A DNA stretch of 64,000 nucleotides from positions 23,830,432 through 23,894,431 of the forward strand of contig LS997566.1 of the NCBI GenBank assembly GCA_000469685.2, in the 5' to 3' direction. Origin of the DNA: Haemonchus contortus (Eukaryota; Nematoda; Chromadorea; Rhabditida; Trichostrongylidae). Both the position numbers and the translations under genes were made by a program. Of this stretch, positions 20,477 through 33,104 are shown piece by piece (positions within the stretch are counted from its first letter, which is position 1; each line of letters starts with the position of its first letter). The notes beneath the pieces are model-generated. The model searched no databases and was not told the origin of the DNA. It saw only the letters and a program-made list of their open reading frames with translations.

Positions 20477-20891
20477 GATCACTGCGGGGGGCGCGCGATT
20501 CACGCGCCAATATAATGAGGTCATCGCGCACGCAGCATCGTTTCAGTACCTTCCTGTTGAGATGGACCAAATAAATTTGCAGTAGTTCACGGCTCCACCA
20601 TGAATAGAGCAAATCTCTTTACTATGGCAAAAAAAAGCCCCTTCGAGACTGAGAATTCACCTCATAGGTCAACAATTTACTAGTCAAACGTTCAAAACAA
20701 GAATAACTTCAATTTTTTCGATCCTAGTAAACGCAATCCTTCTGTAAACGTGCATAGTTGGTCATTTCTTTACTTATTCTACTTATAAATTCTTATAACT
20801 TCCGTTATGATGGTAAGAATGATGTTACAGCGTGTTTTGTCCGATGACCTCATTATATTGGCGCGTGAATCGCACCACACCCGATCACTGC
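20477..20891. mobile_element. MITE with about 35-bp terminal inverted repeats and a 9-bp target duplication
   Basis: GATCACTGC occurs at 20477-20485 and again at 20883-20891. Between them is a 397-bp element whose ends are inverted copies of ATTCACGCGCCAATATAATG plus AGGTCATC, preceded by a G-rich tip (GGGGGCGCGCG on the left, GGGTGTGGTGCG as the reverse complement of the right). There is no coding capacity. The G-rich ends and 9-bp duplication suggest mobilisation by a MULE- or Merlin-type transposase; 8 bp (hAT) cannot be excluded. Confidence 0.85.
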
Positions 20892-21329
20892 TGATAACCA
20901 CTAGAAGCAATCGTCAAAAGTATATCAATCGAAAACTATTATGAAAGTTAATTAATATTAAATTAATATGATATTGAAATAAAAATTGTGTTGACCACAT
21001 GTTGAATTGTGCCTCGTCTAGCATGTATTTCTTGAATTACATGATTGGAGCCTTTAATGACTACTCCCATGAAATGCGCCTCCAAAAAGAATTAGCAAAT
21101 TCTTGGGAAATCGCGAGTTGAAATAACTGCTCTCAGCTGAGAATGATGAGATTATTTCGCTTACCTTGAAGCGTTAATTATGCTTTTCAGAAATTGAAAA
21201 CGATATTTCGAGTCAAAGTGGATGGTTTGTGATGATGTTTTATCCGCAGGTAACACCTCAGGTACTTGGAGACTCACTCTTCGATCTTCGTGAAAATGAA
21301 GCTACAAATTCCAAAAGATCAAAAATTTG

Positions 21330-23500
21330 TTATATGATCCCCCGTAAGAGTTCTATACATTGATTCGCATTCCCTCCAGGTCGGCTTATTGGTACCTGAC
21401 TCGTCTGGGAGGATGAAAAAGCACTGGTTTGTATATCGGCTGGCCACAGGCCACAGGCTGCGGGCACTACATGCATTCATTATTCCACTACGGTACTGAA
21501 TTGAATTTACGAGGCGCATCCTTCAGATGGGATTAATCAATGCCAGAAGACTTTATCATTTTTATCCTAACGCATATTCTACGGATATCTATCCACTGAG
21601 GGTTCTCTCTCAAAGAAGAATCCCATCCGGTTAGCGACGAGGCTACGTAGGGCATCCCCAGATAGGGATGGGGAATTAATCGCTGACCAAAAGTCATCGG
21701 TACTTGCCCAGAGACGTAGGTGGATTCAGGGAATGGATTCCCTGATTCTGTTGTGCTGGTCGATATACCCTCTGTTCCTCGCAGGTGATTCACGCATACG
21801 TGTGTAGAGAGTCTGTGGGTGCAGTTGTTACGCCCATCGACTCAGCCGAAAGCTTGCATTCGAGTGACTGGAAAGTATGTGGTAGGCGATTTGGGGTTGC
21901 CTCCAAAAACAAAGCTCCTCATCCAAGCTTTGGGATAGCCTGGCGAGCCCTTGGAGTCAACCCAGCCCAGCCTCCACGCCAGAGCCTTTCAAGCTATACG
22001 TGGGTGTCCACTCGCCGAAAACAGTAATAGAAATGGTCCTTAGTAAGCTGAACCTGAGGGAGCTTCCAATACGGCAGCGTCTGATAGGACCCGCTCGGGA
22101 GAAGCTGCTAAAATCCATGGGACAAAACAGGCTGCCCAAAAGGGGAATAAGTAAGATGGCGATCTGCACTTTCACCGCACGGACGCTTGCATCGGAAGCT
22201 CGTATAGAAGGCCTGATGATGCAAGCCAGGAAGTAGGAAGCTAGGAAGCACGACTCCATCGGACCGACCGAGTCGAGAGGGCATCGCCGCGGCTGTATTT
22301 GAGACTGGAGAAAAATTGTTTCTTAAAATATGCTAAAGTAGAGGCGTCGCCGGCGTAGGTGTCCTCATCAATACACACTTGGTCATGAACATCGATTCGT
22401 ACGAAAGCCTAACAAACCCAGCTCTGACCACCTGCCTACGCACAAACATCGAGCTGCGAAGAAGAGGAGTTTCAGGTGGATCTGGAGAGGCTCTACAGAG
22501 GAGCCGTACTTCCTTCGAGGCCATTGTCGGTGATTTCAACGCCACTGAAGAATGCCACATTGGGGCTCACGGAGTGGGTTGGAGTGAGAAGGGTCAAAGG
22601 CTGTCCGAGTTCATCATGTCGACCCACACTATCCATGGTAACTCGCAGTTCTAGAAGCCCCCTCATTTGAGATGGGCATAGAAGTCATCTGGTGGACAGT
22701 TTCATAATGAAATAGACCACATCATCCTCAATCAAAGATTTTGCGTGACTGACGTCGCTGCTGTTCCGCAGTTCTATATGGGATCGGACCATCGTCTCCT
22801 CCGTACTAGATTCTGCTTTTTAGTGCGTGGAGAGAGATGAAGTTTAGGAAACGAATCTACAAGACCTCCATCAACTGGGACCACTTCGTTTCCCTTGCGA
22901 GTGAATGGGAAGATCCTGTTATCGAAAACATCAATGAAAAAAACAACCGACTCGTCGAACATCTTCACGGTAGTGCTAGGAGAGCATAGTCTACAAGTAG
23001 CCAAGAGACGACTCTCTTCGCATTTTCTCGGGCTGATAGGCTAGCTTGGACTTGCGCGAGGTACACGCAATCATCAACAAACGTCCAAACTTGCGAAGCG
23101 ATGCAGAGAAGCGACAAAGGAACATCTGAAAGAGACTAGAGCAGCAAGGTATGGGCGAAGCCGCCAAGGCCGGAAAGAACATTCGCAATACCCGACAGAG
23201 CTTCGCCAATTACAAGACCAAGATGACTGACGGAACAGCGACTGCATATCGAAGGGCAATGGAGATGGTCATCTACGACTTTTACTCGGATCTCTTCGAC
23301 AGCCACGTCTACCTGTCCACCTTCCAATTTAGGCAAGACGGATATGTCATCCCTTCAAATCTCCCTTCCGAAATCCGGCATTCCATTGCTTCGACGAATG
23401 AATGTACAGGGTCCGGTCTGGATAGGATAAAACCAGAACATTCAAGATCCTTCCATCATTTATTGTCAGACTGCCTAGGCTCATTCGAGCGCTTTGTGCG
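21330..23500 (+). mobile_element. RTE-type LINE, 5' half (copy ii)
   Basis: A non-coding 5' region (about 21330-22020) shares long words with 38600-38760, for example AGCGACGAGGCTACG. The endonuclease region follows: MAICTFTARTLASEARIEG (22155 on), MNIDSYESLTNPALT, the block at 22520 with VGDFNATEECHIGAHG (catalytic GDFN-type motif), NEIDHIILNQ and GSDHRLLR (catalytic SDH). Then the RT start: MEMVIYDFYSDLFDSHVYL and LPSEIRHSIASTNECTGS near 23250-23410. Several frameshifts are present. The homology fades near 23500 and appears to resume at 27504 after a CR1 copy. Confidence 0.8.
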
Positions 23501-23659
23501 GTCAATTTGTGACGCCTCTCGCAAAACTTGCGGTCGTCCTTCGTATTCGGAACTGTTTATAACAATTCAACTGGTATTTGTCCGCTTCTCAAACCTAGCT
23601 ATTCGGGCTAATTGGGACTGGAGCGACACGACGAGTACCTTTGTGGCAAGGTACGGAAT

Positions 23660-23990
23660 TGGATGAAGGCGCCACCATCACAGGTGATGTTATTGACTAT
23701 TGATTTTTCTTGTGTACTTGCCGGATCTTTGACTCGTTCGCTGATTTTTCTTTTTGTTTCGTGCACTACTGCAGGTGCTGTTATTTATTATTGATTTTTC
23801 TTGCATTCTTGCCATCTCTTAATCGCTGCTGGGTTCTTTCTTTGTTGTGCGTTGCGTGTCCTAATGAGTTTCGGATCGGTCGATACAGTGAGTACTTTCG
23901 TGACAAGATACCAAATAGGAAGAAAAGCCACCACTACAGGTACTGTTATTGATTATCGCTTTTTCTTGCATTAGTCAGAACTCTGAATGC
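23660..23990 (+). repeat. Degenerate tandem units near the CR1 5' end
   Basis: A motif like CCACxACTxCAGGTxxTGTTATTGA then TGATTTTTCTTGCAT recurs three times, near 23670, 23765 and 23925. These look like imperfect 5' repeats of the CR1 copy. Confidence 0.5.
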
Positions 23991-26884
23991 TTTCTGGGTT
24001 TTTTTTTGTTGAGCGATTTGGTCATGGACGCTGCAGTGTTTTCACCTATGCGAGCTGGCGACCGTGAGACCTGGGTGGACCTGCGTGAAGAGTCGATGTA
24101 ATAATCAAATCCAGGGGGGTTGCGGTTCCAGTGAAGAGGGTCATGTCGTCCATCATGGCTGAATTGAAGTTGTTCCGCGCAGAGAAATCTATCCTCAGGC
24201 AGGCAGACAGAGAGCTTCGTGCTTAAAACTTAAAAGTAGTCTGGCTGCTGATATAGGGACTGAGACTGTTCATTTGAGTTCTGGTACTAGTCAAGGTAAT
24301 CGTGATGTTCCTGTTAACACAGCTAACTCTGTTCGGAATATGTTATACTCTGGAGTTGAGAGATTACATTCGCATGTTTTATGTGGTTTGCCTGAGTCCA
24401 GCTCTACTAGTGCCAGGAAGCGTTTCTGTGATGATCTTCAAGTGATTGTAATATAATTGATTTTCTTGGTATTGAATGTCATCCAATAACTGTGAGTAGA
24501 ATGGGAAAGCTTTCTAAAGATCAGTGTAGGTGAGTGAAGGTAGTTTTCCCGTCACGCATGTTTGCTGTGTTAAGAGCTCCTAGCCTGCACTCCTATTCTT
24601 GATACAGATTTTCCTTCGGAAATCTCTCAGTAGAAAGGAGAGAGTAAAGAGGCGGGAGCTCCGACGGATCGTTAGCGATGGATGACGCATACACCCTCAG
24701 CAGGGGTAGCTCCTGCTGAGAAATACTTAGGCTCCACCTTCTAATGCTCCCAATTTGAATGTTGCCAAGCAAGAATACTGACGCGCTTTTCGCGGTTTTG
24801 AAGAAAGCTTCTTAGATTTTTTACTCGAATGTCAGGCGAATTTCGAAAAACTCAGGTTACATCGAAACAGTTCTGAATAAAAAATTCGACACCTTCGCGC
24901 TTACGGAAATATGGCTCAAACCCAACCATAACATAGCATGTATTTTGGGCTCTTTTTGTAGCGATTATGATATTCTCAGGTGTGACCGTACCAAAGGCAA
25001 AGGGAAGAGTCATCTTTTTGGTTTATGCTAGGCTTGCCGTGTCACTAGTCTTTGAAGAATCAGTGAACGATGTCTACGAACTACTATGTGCCGATATTTT
25101 TCACGCCTTACCTTGTCTTCAGGTCGCTGTTGTATACAGGGCCGCTGCTTGTGTTATGGCTCATAACGAACAGCTTGTGGAAGCTATTAGTGATTTGATT
25201 ACGTGTGATCTCCACTTTTCAAGAGCTGGAGATTTCAACGGGCCAGGATCTCTCTATTTCTCCATTATTCCTTTCCTTTTCTTTGCCTATCCTTCACTTA
25301 ATTTAATAGATTTTGCTTATATCTGGAACCTTAAATTATTTTGGTCAGGATAGGAGGCATGAAGCAAATGGGACGACGTTGTCGTCTTTACGATGCAACA
25401 CGATCTTAATACAACTAGAGGGAGGAATAATTTTAACTTGGTTCTCAGCACCTATAAAAGACCTGTAAATTGAATAATTCCTTTCAGTTGGGCAAAGTGT
25501 TCTTGGAAATCTTTTGGCGATCTTGCCAGGATCAAGTGGGTTGATCTTCTGAAAAAAGGAGTACATTCAATGAGAGATATGAATTTGCTTTTGCCTGTTC
25601 TTCATGCGACCATTGAGTATTACGTTTCGTGGAAGCTAATGTTGTCATTCAAATCAGTGAAGCTTCCAAAGTACTTGCAAAGCATAGTCGAGCATAGAAA
25701 CTGGCAATAGGCAACTGGTATTCGGTCGAAATATGAGGAATTCAATAAGTCTTTCCTTTCAAAGCTCAGAAAATATAACTGTAACATTAAGAAAAAAGTT
25801 GTACAGCCAAAATACAATCGGATTTTTTACAAGTATTCAAATCAGAAACATAATGACAAGACTGATATTGGCTGTCTAAAAGTAGGTGATGTTGTGGTGT
25901 AGCGCCCGTACGATAATGTCAACTTGTAGCACTTGCAAAATCTTTTTTTGAGGATGATGGCAGAGTTCCAGGGTTCGTCGCAAGTCCCTTTTCGGCCTTG
26001 GCAAGTGTCCGGTCGTTTAATGCAGAACAGCTCTCTAAGCAGATCATAGGAACGGGATCCTCCTTTTTAACTCCGGACATCATCCCACTCTTTTTCATCA
26101 CCTTTTCATTTTCATCCTGTATTATCAGCGGGCCGTTTGTTTATATATTCAACCAATCACTGATTAAGGGTGAAGTTCCCCCTCAGGTGGAAGCATTCCT
26201 TTGGAACTCCGATTTTGAAGAAGGAGCCACCCTCAGATCCAGGCAGTTATCGTCCCGCCGCATAACTTCCTTTTTCTGTAGATTGTTCGAAAGAAACCTG
26301 AAGGAGCATGTCCTCAGACATGTTTTTGGTTGTAAGATTATGCCGGAAAACCATTATGGCTAGACTCCAGGGCGATCAATCGGTACCAACATTATTGAAT
26401 GTCTTCGGGACTGGATTGATGCTCTAGATGGTAACAACTCGTGCGATGTCACAGCTTTAAAGTGTCACAAAAGGAATTGGACCATAAGTTACAGGTGCTA
26501 AGATTCCATCATGTTATCATTGAGTGGATCTCTTTCCCGTTTAAGGTAGGACATGTTTTCTCTGAGAGTAGGGAATTTGTGAGTAGGGTGCCGCAAAGGG
26601 GTATGCTCTCTCCGGTGCTCTCCAACATCTTCACAGCCGATATTCCCAGGTAGGTTAAGTGAGTCAGATGTAGTCACGAAAAAGCACGCAGATCATATAA
26701 AAATGTATAAGGCTACTTCGGAAAATGGGGACGGTGAAGTCCTTCAGAAAGCAATTGATTTGTTAGCCGGCTGGTCCAAACAACGGCAATTGACACTGGT
26801 CCCTCGTAAAACAATGTGCACGCGGATCAGTCTAGATTCTGAGGTCAGCCCTTTTCATATATGGTTGATAGTGTCGCTGCTGCT

Positions 26885-26940
26885 TCTGTAATATAGGTGC
26901 GAGATCTCGACCTCTGTAATATAGGTGCGAGATCTCGACC
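26885..26940 (+). repeat. Exact 28-bp tandem duplication inside the CR1 copy
   Basis: TCTGTAATATAGGTGCGAGA plus TCTCGACC occurs twice in direct succession (26885-26912 and 26913-26940), with no mismatch. Confidence 0.9.
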
Positions 26941-27503
26941 AATACCCTAGATTTCTCCAATCACATCAGAAACCGCTGCAAAGTAGCTCTGATGCGCACA
27001 TTTCAAATTTTCAAGGGTCTCTTTACCGCTACTGAGCGGGTTCTTCTCCAAACATGGGTACGCCTGCTAGTTGAGTCTGGAGCCACCGTGTTCAATCTAG
27101 TCAAGAAAAAGGACGTTGTTGCATTGTTAGAGGTCCAAAATAATTTCTCATGCAAAATTCTTTCTCGATGTGGAGTTTTCTTTACTCCGGAGTTCCAAAG
27201 GCACACTTTATAAACACGTACTTCGACCTCGCGACTCTCCAATCTCGGCGCATGGAACCCGGCACGCTGAAGCAGTTCAGAAAGCTGCCAAGCTACTAGG
27301 CTATGTAGCCTCGTAACCGTTCGAGGTTGTCTGTCTTTTATAATTTGCTTATTCTTCTACTTCCTTAATTTCTGAATGTTTGGCAATGATGTTGAAACGG
27401 AGTCACGTGTATTCTATTTGTTGAGTTTTCCCTTCTGTTGGAATGCCATCATTTTTGTTTTTTTCCGTCGGTCCGTAATAAACATGCAACATATATAACA
27501 TAT

Positions 27504-28860
27504 AGGCTCTTCACGCGATACCTGTCGGAGTGCAAAGTGCCCAATACTGCAAGAATGTGTTGCTGTACAAAAAGTGAGATGTTGGCAATTATCGCCCAAT
27601 CTGCCTGCTGTATGTAATTTACAAGCTTTTTCACTCGAGTCATTCTGAACAGGATTGGCAGAATATTAGATGAAAGACAGCTATGCGAGCAAGCAGGGTT
27701 TCGGAAGGTTTTCAGTACTATCAGGGTCAAGTACAATCGAACACATCCACACTCTTACAAGACTTATTATTATTAAAGTCTCACGAGGGTACAAAATGCC
27801 GTTATGTCTTACGTTCTTCGATGCGAAGACTGTCTTGACACCGTTGAGGCAGAAGCGGTTATTGAAGCTTTGGGCAACCACGGCGTTCCTACCCAGTATA
27901 TAAGCGTACTTCATGAGTTCCGGGCGATGCCATTCCGCCCAAACATTTCAGCGCTCTTCCGAGAATATCTTGCGTTATCTGGGATGGGGAACCTTAGGAG
28001 TGAAAGTCGACGGGCGCTACCTACATCACCCCGCTTTGCAGACAAAATCGTACTTGTAACACCGAACATCGAGCAGGCGGAACGAATGCTGTGCGAGTTT
28101 GACAATGCTTATGGAAAGATCGGCTTGAGACTGGACTTAACGAATACGATGTTCATGAAAAACGGATTGGTACCTGATGCTCCTTTCACGCTAAACGGAA
28201 CGAACATTTCCGAATGCTCTAGATATGTGTACCTAGGTCGGGCAGTCAAAATGGTGAACGACCTAGCTCCGGAGCTGTGCGGGAGGAAGGGGGAGTATTT
28301 AAGAATATCGAGGGAGTAGTGAAGAGGACATAGCTGGGCTCCGTGCTCTTCTGTTTGACACTGCTGTCCTTCCTGCTATGACGTGCGCCCCGGAGACTTG
28401 GACTTTACGAAAGCAGGATTAACATACTGTCAGCGTTACTCAACGCGCTCTGGAAGGGACGATGCTCGGAATTTTTCTATACACGCAGCTGCGGAAGGGA
28501 ATCCGAGCTCCGAGCTCCGTCATCGAACGAAGATAAGATATGCCGTTGATACGCAAAGAAATCTAAGATCAGATGTCCGGACATAGTGATGACCGTTGGA
28601 CCAGCGCGGTTATTGACTGGATCCCTCGGGACATCAAACAAACTCTGGATCGGCTGCCTACGAGATGGTCAGACTTCCTCACGTAAGCTCTGAACGGAAG
28701 GAATGTTGGACCTCGTGTCCCTGAATCGAGGACGATTCACTGGACCATTCTGGCTCGTGACAGGGACGAATGAAGAGGCTCCTGGCGCCTGCTCAAGGAA
28801 GGCGAAGATCAACGAGACGACAGGTGATCTTAACGCATATTAGGATGGATATCGAACACC
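27504..28860 (+). mobile_element. RTE-type LINE, 3' half (copy ii)
   Basis: Begins with decayed FTRYLSECKVP (27508) and NYRPICLLYVIYKLFTR (27587), then GRILDERQLCEQAGF, KMPLCLTFFDAKT (27795), EAVIEALGNHGVPTQYISVL and a damaged YxDD region (HPRFADKIVLVTPNIEQAER near 28030-28085). After that come MFMKNGLVPDAPFTLNGTNI, MVNDLAPEL and LARDRDE at the end. It supplies the RT middle and C-terminus missing from the piece at 21330-23500. Frameshifts are present. Confidence 0.8.
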
Positions 28861-29139
28861 AGACTGATTGCCAGCTGACGCCTGCTCTCCGACTGGCAAG
28901 CAGTAGTGTACAATGTCCTTCTTGCTCTAAAGTTAGCCCGCCACGTGCCCTCTCCCAAGTTCAAAACTCTGGTCCAAGAGAGCAGGAGCTATTGGTTTCC
29001 AGCGAAACACACACAATCACATACCCACACACTTCGTGCCTGTATGAGCTTTGTACTGCTCAAGTCTTAAGTATTCAAGTTACAAGGTTCATGTACCTCC
29101 TATTCCTGTGCCTTCGTGTTTTCTCTCATATGAGGCTCA

Positions 29140-29560
29140 TTTAACGCATGGCCCGTACCCTCTATCCTCTTTACATTCTCATCACCATTCCCATCCTTCC
29201 ACCTGCATCCCTACAAAATTTAAACGCCCAAGTCGAAATTGACCATTTTTACGCATCCACCGCCTCTCGAGGCGGAGTTAAGTCTTGCTGCTGACGTACC
29301 ATTACTGCTCTCCCTGCCATGTGTATCGTACCAATTTTAAACCCTCTAGCCCTAATATCCTGCCACCTGTACTCCTGCCAAACTGGAAAACTCTAGCTCT
29401 TCTGACATAAGACTGATGAATTTCCCTCGAGCCCATATTTTCGCGCATGATCCGTCTCCCCTCTCCCCTGTGGACGGATTTTGGTCCTACTATCTGTAGT
29501 TAGTGTTCTTATCCTGCCGCCTGAACCTCTACCAAATTTGAACCCTCAGCGGGAACAGGT
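29140..29560 (+). repeat. Three degenerate direct repeats, about 160-bp period
   Basis: The motif ATCCTxCCACCTGxAxCxCTxCxAAAxTTxAA recurs near 29190, 29355 and 29512, followed each time by a decayed CTCxAGCGGGAA-like word. It looks like an eroded satellite or internal repeat array. Confidence 0.55.
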
Positions 29561-29585
29561 GTTATGAACTTCCTCGTCGAATACA

Positions 29586-29618
29586 CACCGCACACACATA
29601 CATACATACACATACACA
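29586..29618 (+). repeat. CA/CATA microsatellite
   Basis: Short imperfect run of ACACATACATACATACACAT type. Confidence 0.8.
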
Positions 29619-29619
29619 T

Positions 29620-31187
29620 GACACTTTTAGAGCGTTATATAATGTGCTATCTCCAATACAAATCGAAACCTTATTTAGCAACTCAGCTGCAAGTGCATCA
29701 GACACCGACTCAGCAAACTTCATTTACTGTCCTATTTTCCAGATATGAGCAGGTACACCAAGAGCCACTTCAATCATCGAAGAGGCCCGAATGTTCAGCT
29801 ACGTTTCTAAAAAAAATCTAAGAAACTATAAAGTCGCACCAACAAAGTCGGAAACCTAGCTGACACACTACTATCAGGGAATAGACCCTTAAATGATTGG
29901 AAATATTGTTTCGCCTGGACGTAACTTGTGGTGAGTGGATATGATCCGAGTCCAAAGGATATGTTTCTCATCTTTACAAAATGCTCGAAGAGAATTGATC
30001 AGTTACTCTGCATCGGAATCCTCCCTTTACATGAACGATCACTCATTGAGAATGATAAATCGAAAGTGTCCAGTTAGCCTCCATAGGGAAACGTTATGGT
30101 AAGGTACGCAGCTGGCTCATGTAACAAGTCTCTCACGTTCTTATAAGGAATTAAAGGAAATTGCTTTTTTTTGCCTTGTCGAGGAACAGAGTTTTACTAT
30201 CATTTAGGCAGTTTGTCTTTCTTTGTTCAGTTTTTATCTACTATTTTTTAGATTCATGTATTGTGTTGTTAATAAAACTGAAATTGTTCGCAAATGATCA
30301 GCCTGCCTTCGATCCCATGGTTTCGTAAGGAGGTCCTCAACAAGCGGTCAAAAATCATATTTTCGTTCATCGGTGTGATAGCAGAAGCTGGTTTTGAACA
30401 GGTTTCTTCATCTGCTACTGGACATCCATAGGCGCATGCCTCCGACATACAGTGATGCCTTCAGCGCCTCCTGCTGAAAGCTCCATCTTCCAGTCATTAT
30501 AATCAAACGAAAGCTTCTACTGAAACACGATAAAAAGGAGAACCACATCTACAAACTACATAGAAGGAGCAAGTGTTTCGGCGTTAGGTATGTAATGACC
30601 GGCTGAAAACTAGTCAAATTAATCGGCCCCTCTTACAACTCTTGTATGTTGCATTATTTGAGGAAACGAGAGCCCCATCTGGCAGATTCCAGCTGCTTCC
30701 AGTGTTTTCATTCTTGTTAGTTTACCGAGTGTTTGCAGCTCTACTATATCAACGCTTTTACAATGTCTGCGACATACACTGCTTAGTTCTCTCATTCCAG
30801 TGGCTATAAGGGGATGGAATGAGCTTCCTGTACCAATATAGAAGGACTAGAACATCTATGGTTGAATGTTATCGGTACGTGGAAGATCGCCCGCTTGCGA
30901 AGGTGCAAGTGAGTGCTATTCTCGTAGTGTTTATCTCTTGACGAGATATATGTTGTTATACGATGGGCCGCGACTGCGAGGGATTGAGATGCACGTGGAG
31001 GGTCAGGGACGAGGCGATCGATGCCCAGCCGGAGGCCATCGGTGCTCCTCTCCTCACATCATCATGTTCTCCATAGAATCTCGCTATTTTTCGTTGGTCT
31101 TTTGCATACTGATAGTAAATCTGGCTGGAAAAGTCTACATCTTCATCTCATTACTGTTTACATCTTGACAGTTTTCTAGATTACATC
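29620..31187. other. No gene recognised; possible LINE tail
   Basis: The only suggestive text is near 30795-30835 on the plus strand (IPVAIRGWNELPVPI), like the RWNxLP tail of CR1-type RTs. The last bases before 31188 hold two possible splice acceptors (TTGACAG at 31171 and TTTCTAG at 31179) that could serve the gene starting there. Confidence 0.4.
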
Positions 31188-32883
31188 ATGAATAATTCCA
31201 CAAGCAACTATTCCGCTCGACTGCGCAGTCGCACGAAGCAGCCCGTCTACACATCAGACAAAAGAGCCAAGTTCGCACAAAGAGAGAACAAAAAGTAAAA
31301 TATTTTTCAACAATTTCATCTTGCTTCGGCTATTACATTTTTCGGGAAGTGGGTCCGATATTTATTGTCGTAAAATCATTTTCATTCAAAGTTATTGTTA
31401 CAAACTTGGGCACATATTTTGGAAACTTCTTGACTTCGAGTTCAATGGTGTGTCTATTACAGCGGAACTTTTTGACCCTTGAACCTTCCTATGAGTATGT
31501 CAAGAGTTCTCGTTTTCAAACAATCCTATGAGTTTGTTCCATCTAAATACTAGTTTAGCAGAAGTCTCACAAGGTTGGCGATTTATGGAAAAAAAAATTC
31601 AGTAACAAGATTGTGAGGCTTTCGCATCGCGTACTGCGGTGAGAAACAACAGTTAACAAAACATTAAGTCAAAACTAGTCAGCATTTCTTTCAAAAATTC
31701 AATTTTTTAAACATTTTTTTTTATTTTTCGAACGCGAAATTCCCATGTCCCATGGCACCAGAAATGCCTGAACGCGCTTGTCGTCGACGTGGTAAATCTT
31801 CGCATAACTCTTAGGCAGTTCTCACCATTTACTAAAAGTCAACGCTTGAACGAGCTGTTACTTACCTCACTGAGCAGTGAAATAGTTCGAATCTCAACAA
31901 CCCCTTTGTCGTCAAACGTTCTAGAGCTCGGAACGCACGAAATCCTTTTTTGTAAAGTAACTTCTTAAACTACAAGATTGTTTTTTTGGTTTTGGGTAAC
32001 GAGGGTGAAGAATTCTCTCTAGCAAAAATATTTCCGAAATTCCCTTCAATCTCTACAGACTTTACATTTACATATTGAGTTGATCTCGCGATTTTAGTTG
32101 AGACGCTAGTATTCTTGAAATAGAATATAATTGCCTCGCAATTGATAAGCAAAGATAGTTAGGACCCCTAATTTTTTTTATGTTTTATTTACTTTACTTG
32201 CATTGATTTCCTTCTCCGAAATTTTAATTGAATTAGTGGGCTGGAGTGCGACAGTATCTCTCCCAGAAAAACGTGGTGTGGGAGCAATCATTAACGTGGC
32301 GCTCATACCATAAATCGTCAAAACAGGGTATGAGGCTCGTCCTAATTCTCTCGAGATCTAAGCCCTCGCCCCCAATTTTCAGTGGCTCAAAACGAGTGTT
32401 CGGATTGTAAATTGAGTTTAGCAGAACAGCAGAGGCCCGAGGTCAGAGAAAATTCCATTCCACTTTAGCACGTGACAAACCCTTACTCACCTTTTCTTTG
32501 ATCAGATCTTCTTCAGATGGATTCGGTTCGTCACTGTGCTTGGATATATTTTCTTCGTTTCCCTACCCGCAGTGTCACTCAGCGTCTACTATATCTACAT
32601 ATGGGATCCCGGTTACATTAACAAGGTCACTAACAACCTCATATGCCTAAAGCCACGCTTTGTTGACGAGGACTAGTTTTCTTCATTTCAGTTTCCGCCG
32701 GAAATCGCTAACAGCTCACTTCCAATCCATAAAGCTACTATCCAGTCGACGCGGCTCGAGAGGAATGTGAATGCCGTGATCATGAGCTCGCTAGAACCTC
32801 CTGCTCAAGAGCAGGGAGCACTACCTCTACCGTCCGAATCTCCGCATAGACCTGATTTGGCTGCAATATTGGCTGAAGGTTAG
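31188..32883 (+). CDS. InaF-motif single-pass membrane protein
   Basis: Three exons fit with kept frame: 31188-31294, 32517-32625 and 32692-32883, giving about 135 residues. The N-terminus is basic (MNNSTSNYSARLRSRTKQPV). Across the first junction comes the InaF motif, a membrane segment with conserved surroundings: KKWIRFVTVLGYIFFVSLPA, then SVYYIYIWDPGY. The family (INAFM1/2, fly InaF) has 130-150 residues and this motif near the N-terminal third; fly InaF supports TRP channel function. The tail is polar with no motif I know (AVIMSSLEPPAQEQG). The second donor (AAG|GTCACT) is weak but gives a 66-nt intron with a good acceptor (TTCATTTCAG). The stop TAG at 32881 overlaps a donor-like G|GTTAGT, so an extra 3' exon is possible. 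Acceptors just upstream of the ATG suggest splicing or SL trans-splicing of the 5' end. Confidence 0.7.
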
Positions 32884-33078
32884 TTATTTTTATAATATTC
32901 TAAAGAAACTCTTACTCAGTCTTCGGAGAGCTGCTGAGAAACTTCTTCACAGAAACAGAAAGCCTAGTTGGCGCGTGGGAACTATGATTCGTGCGAAATG
33001 GGCGTGGTTTGGTTTTTTTTCTTTTCCTAATGTCCGAAATTTTATCGATCAACTGAATTCTATAAAAACGCTGCATGG

Positions 33079-33104
33079 CACTTACATGTATTGTGCATGT
33101 AAGT
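33079..33104. other. Small hairpin
   Basis: ACTTACATG and CATGTAAGT form a 9-bp perfect inverted repeat around a 7-base loop, 200 bases after the InaF-like stop codon. No T-run or other context assigns a role. Confidence 0.5.

Larger units (their letters stand above)
23560..27503 (+). mobile_element. CR1-type LINE, degenerate near-complete copy
   Basis: ORF1-like remnants come first (HSHVLCGLPESSSTSARKRF near 24370, ITVSRMGKLSKDQCR near 24490). Endonuclease-region fragments follow at 24870-25240 (AEITETWLK-like block, DFNGPG). RT blocks follow: FNQSLIKGEVPPQ (26145), DPGSYRP-like text, FVSRVPQRGMLSPVLSNIFT near 26575, EVLQKAIDLLAGWSKQ and SDHIRNRCK-like text near 26960. A C-terminal part has SRCGVFFTPEFQRHTL near 27170. 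Order and content match CR1-clade LINEs (GVPQG.LSP, ADD region damaged). Stops and indels throughout make it a dead copy. It lies between two parts of an RTE copy. Confidence 0.75.

Noticed and set aside
29140..29560. CRISPR-like spaced repeats
   Set aside because: Repeats are degenerate, long-period and eukaryotic; no conserved short repeat with unique spacers.
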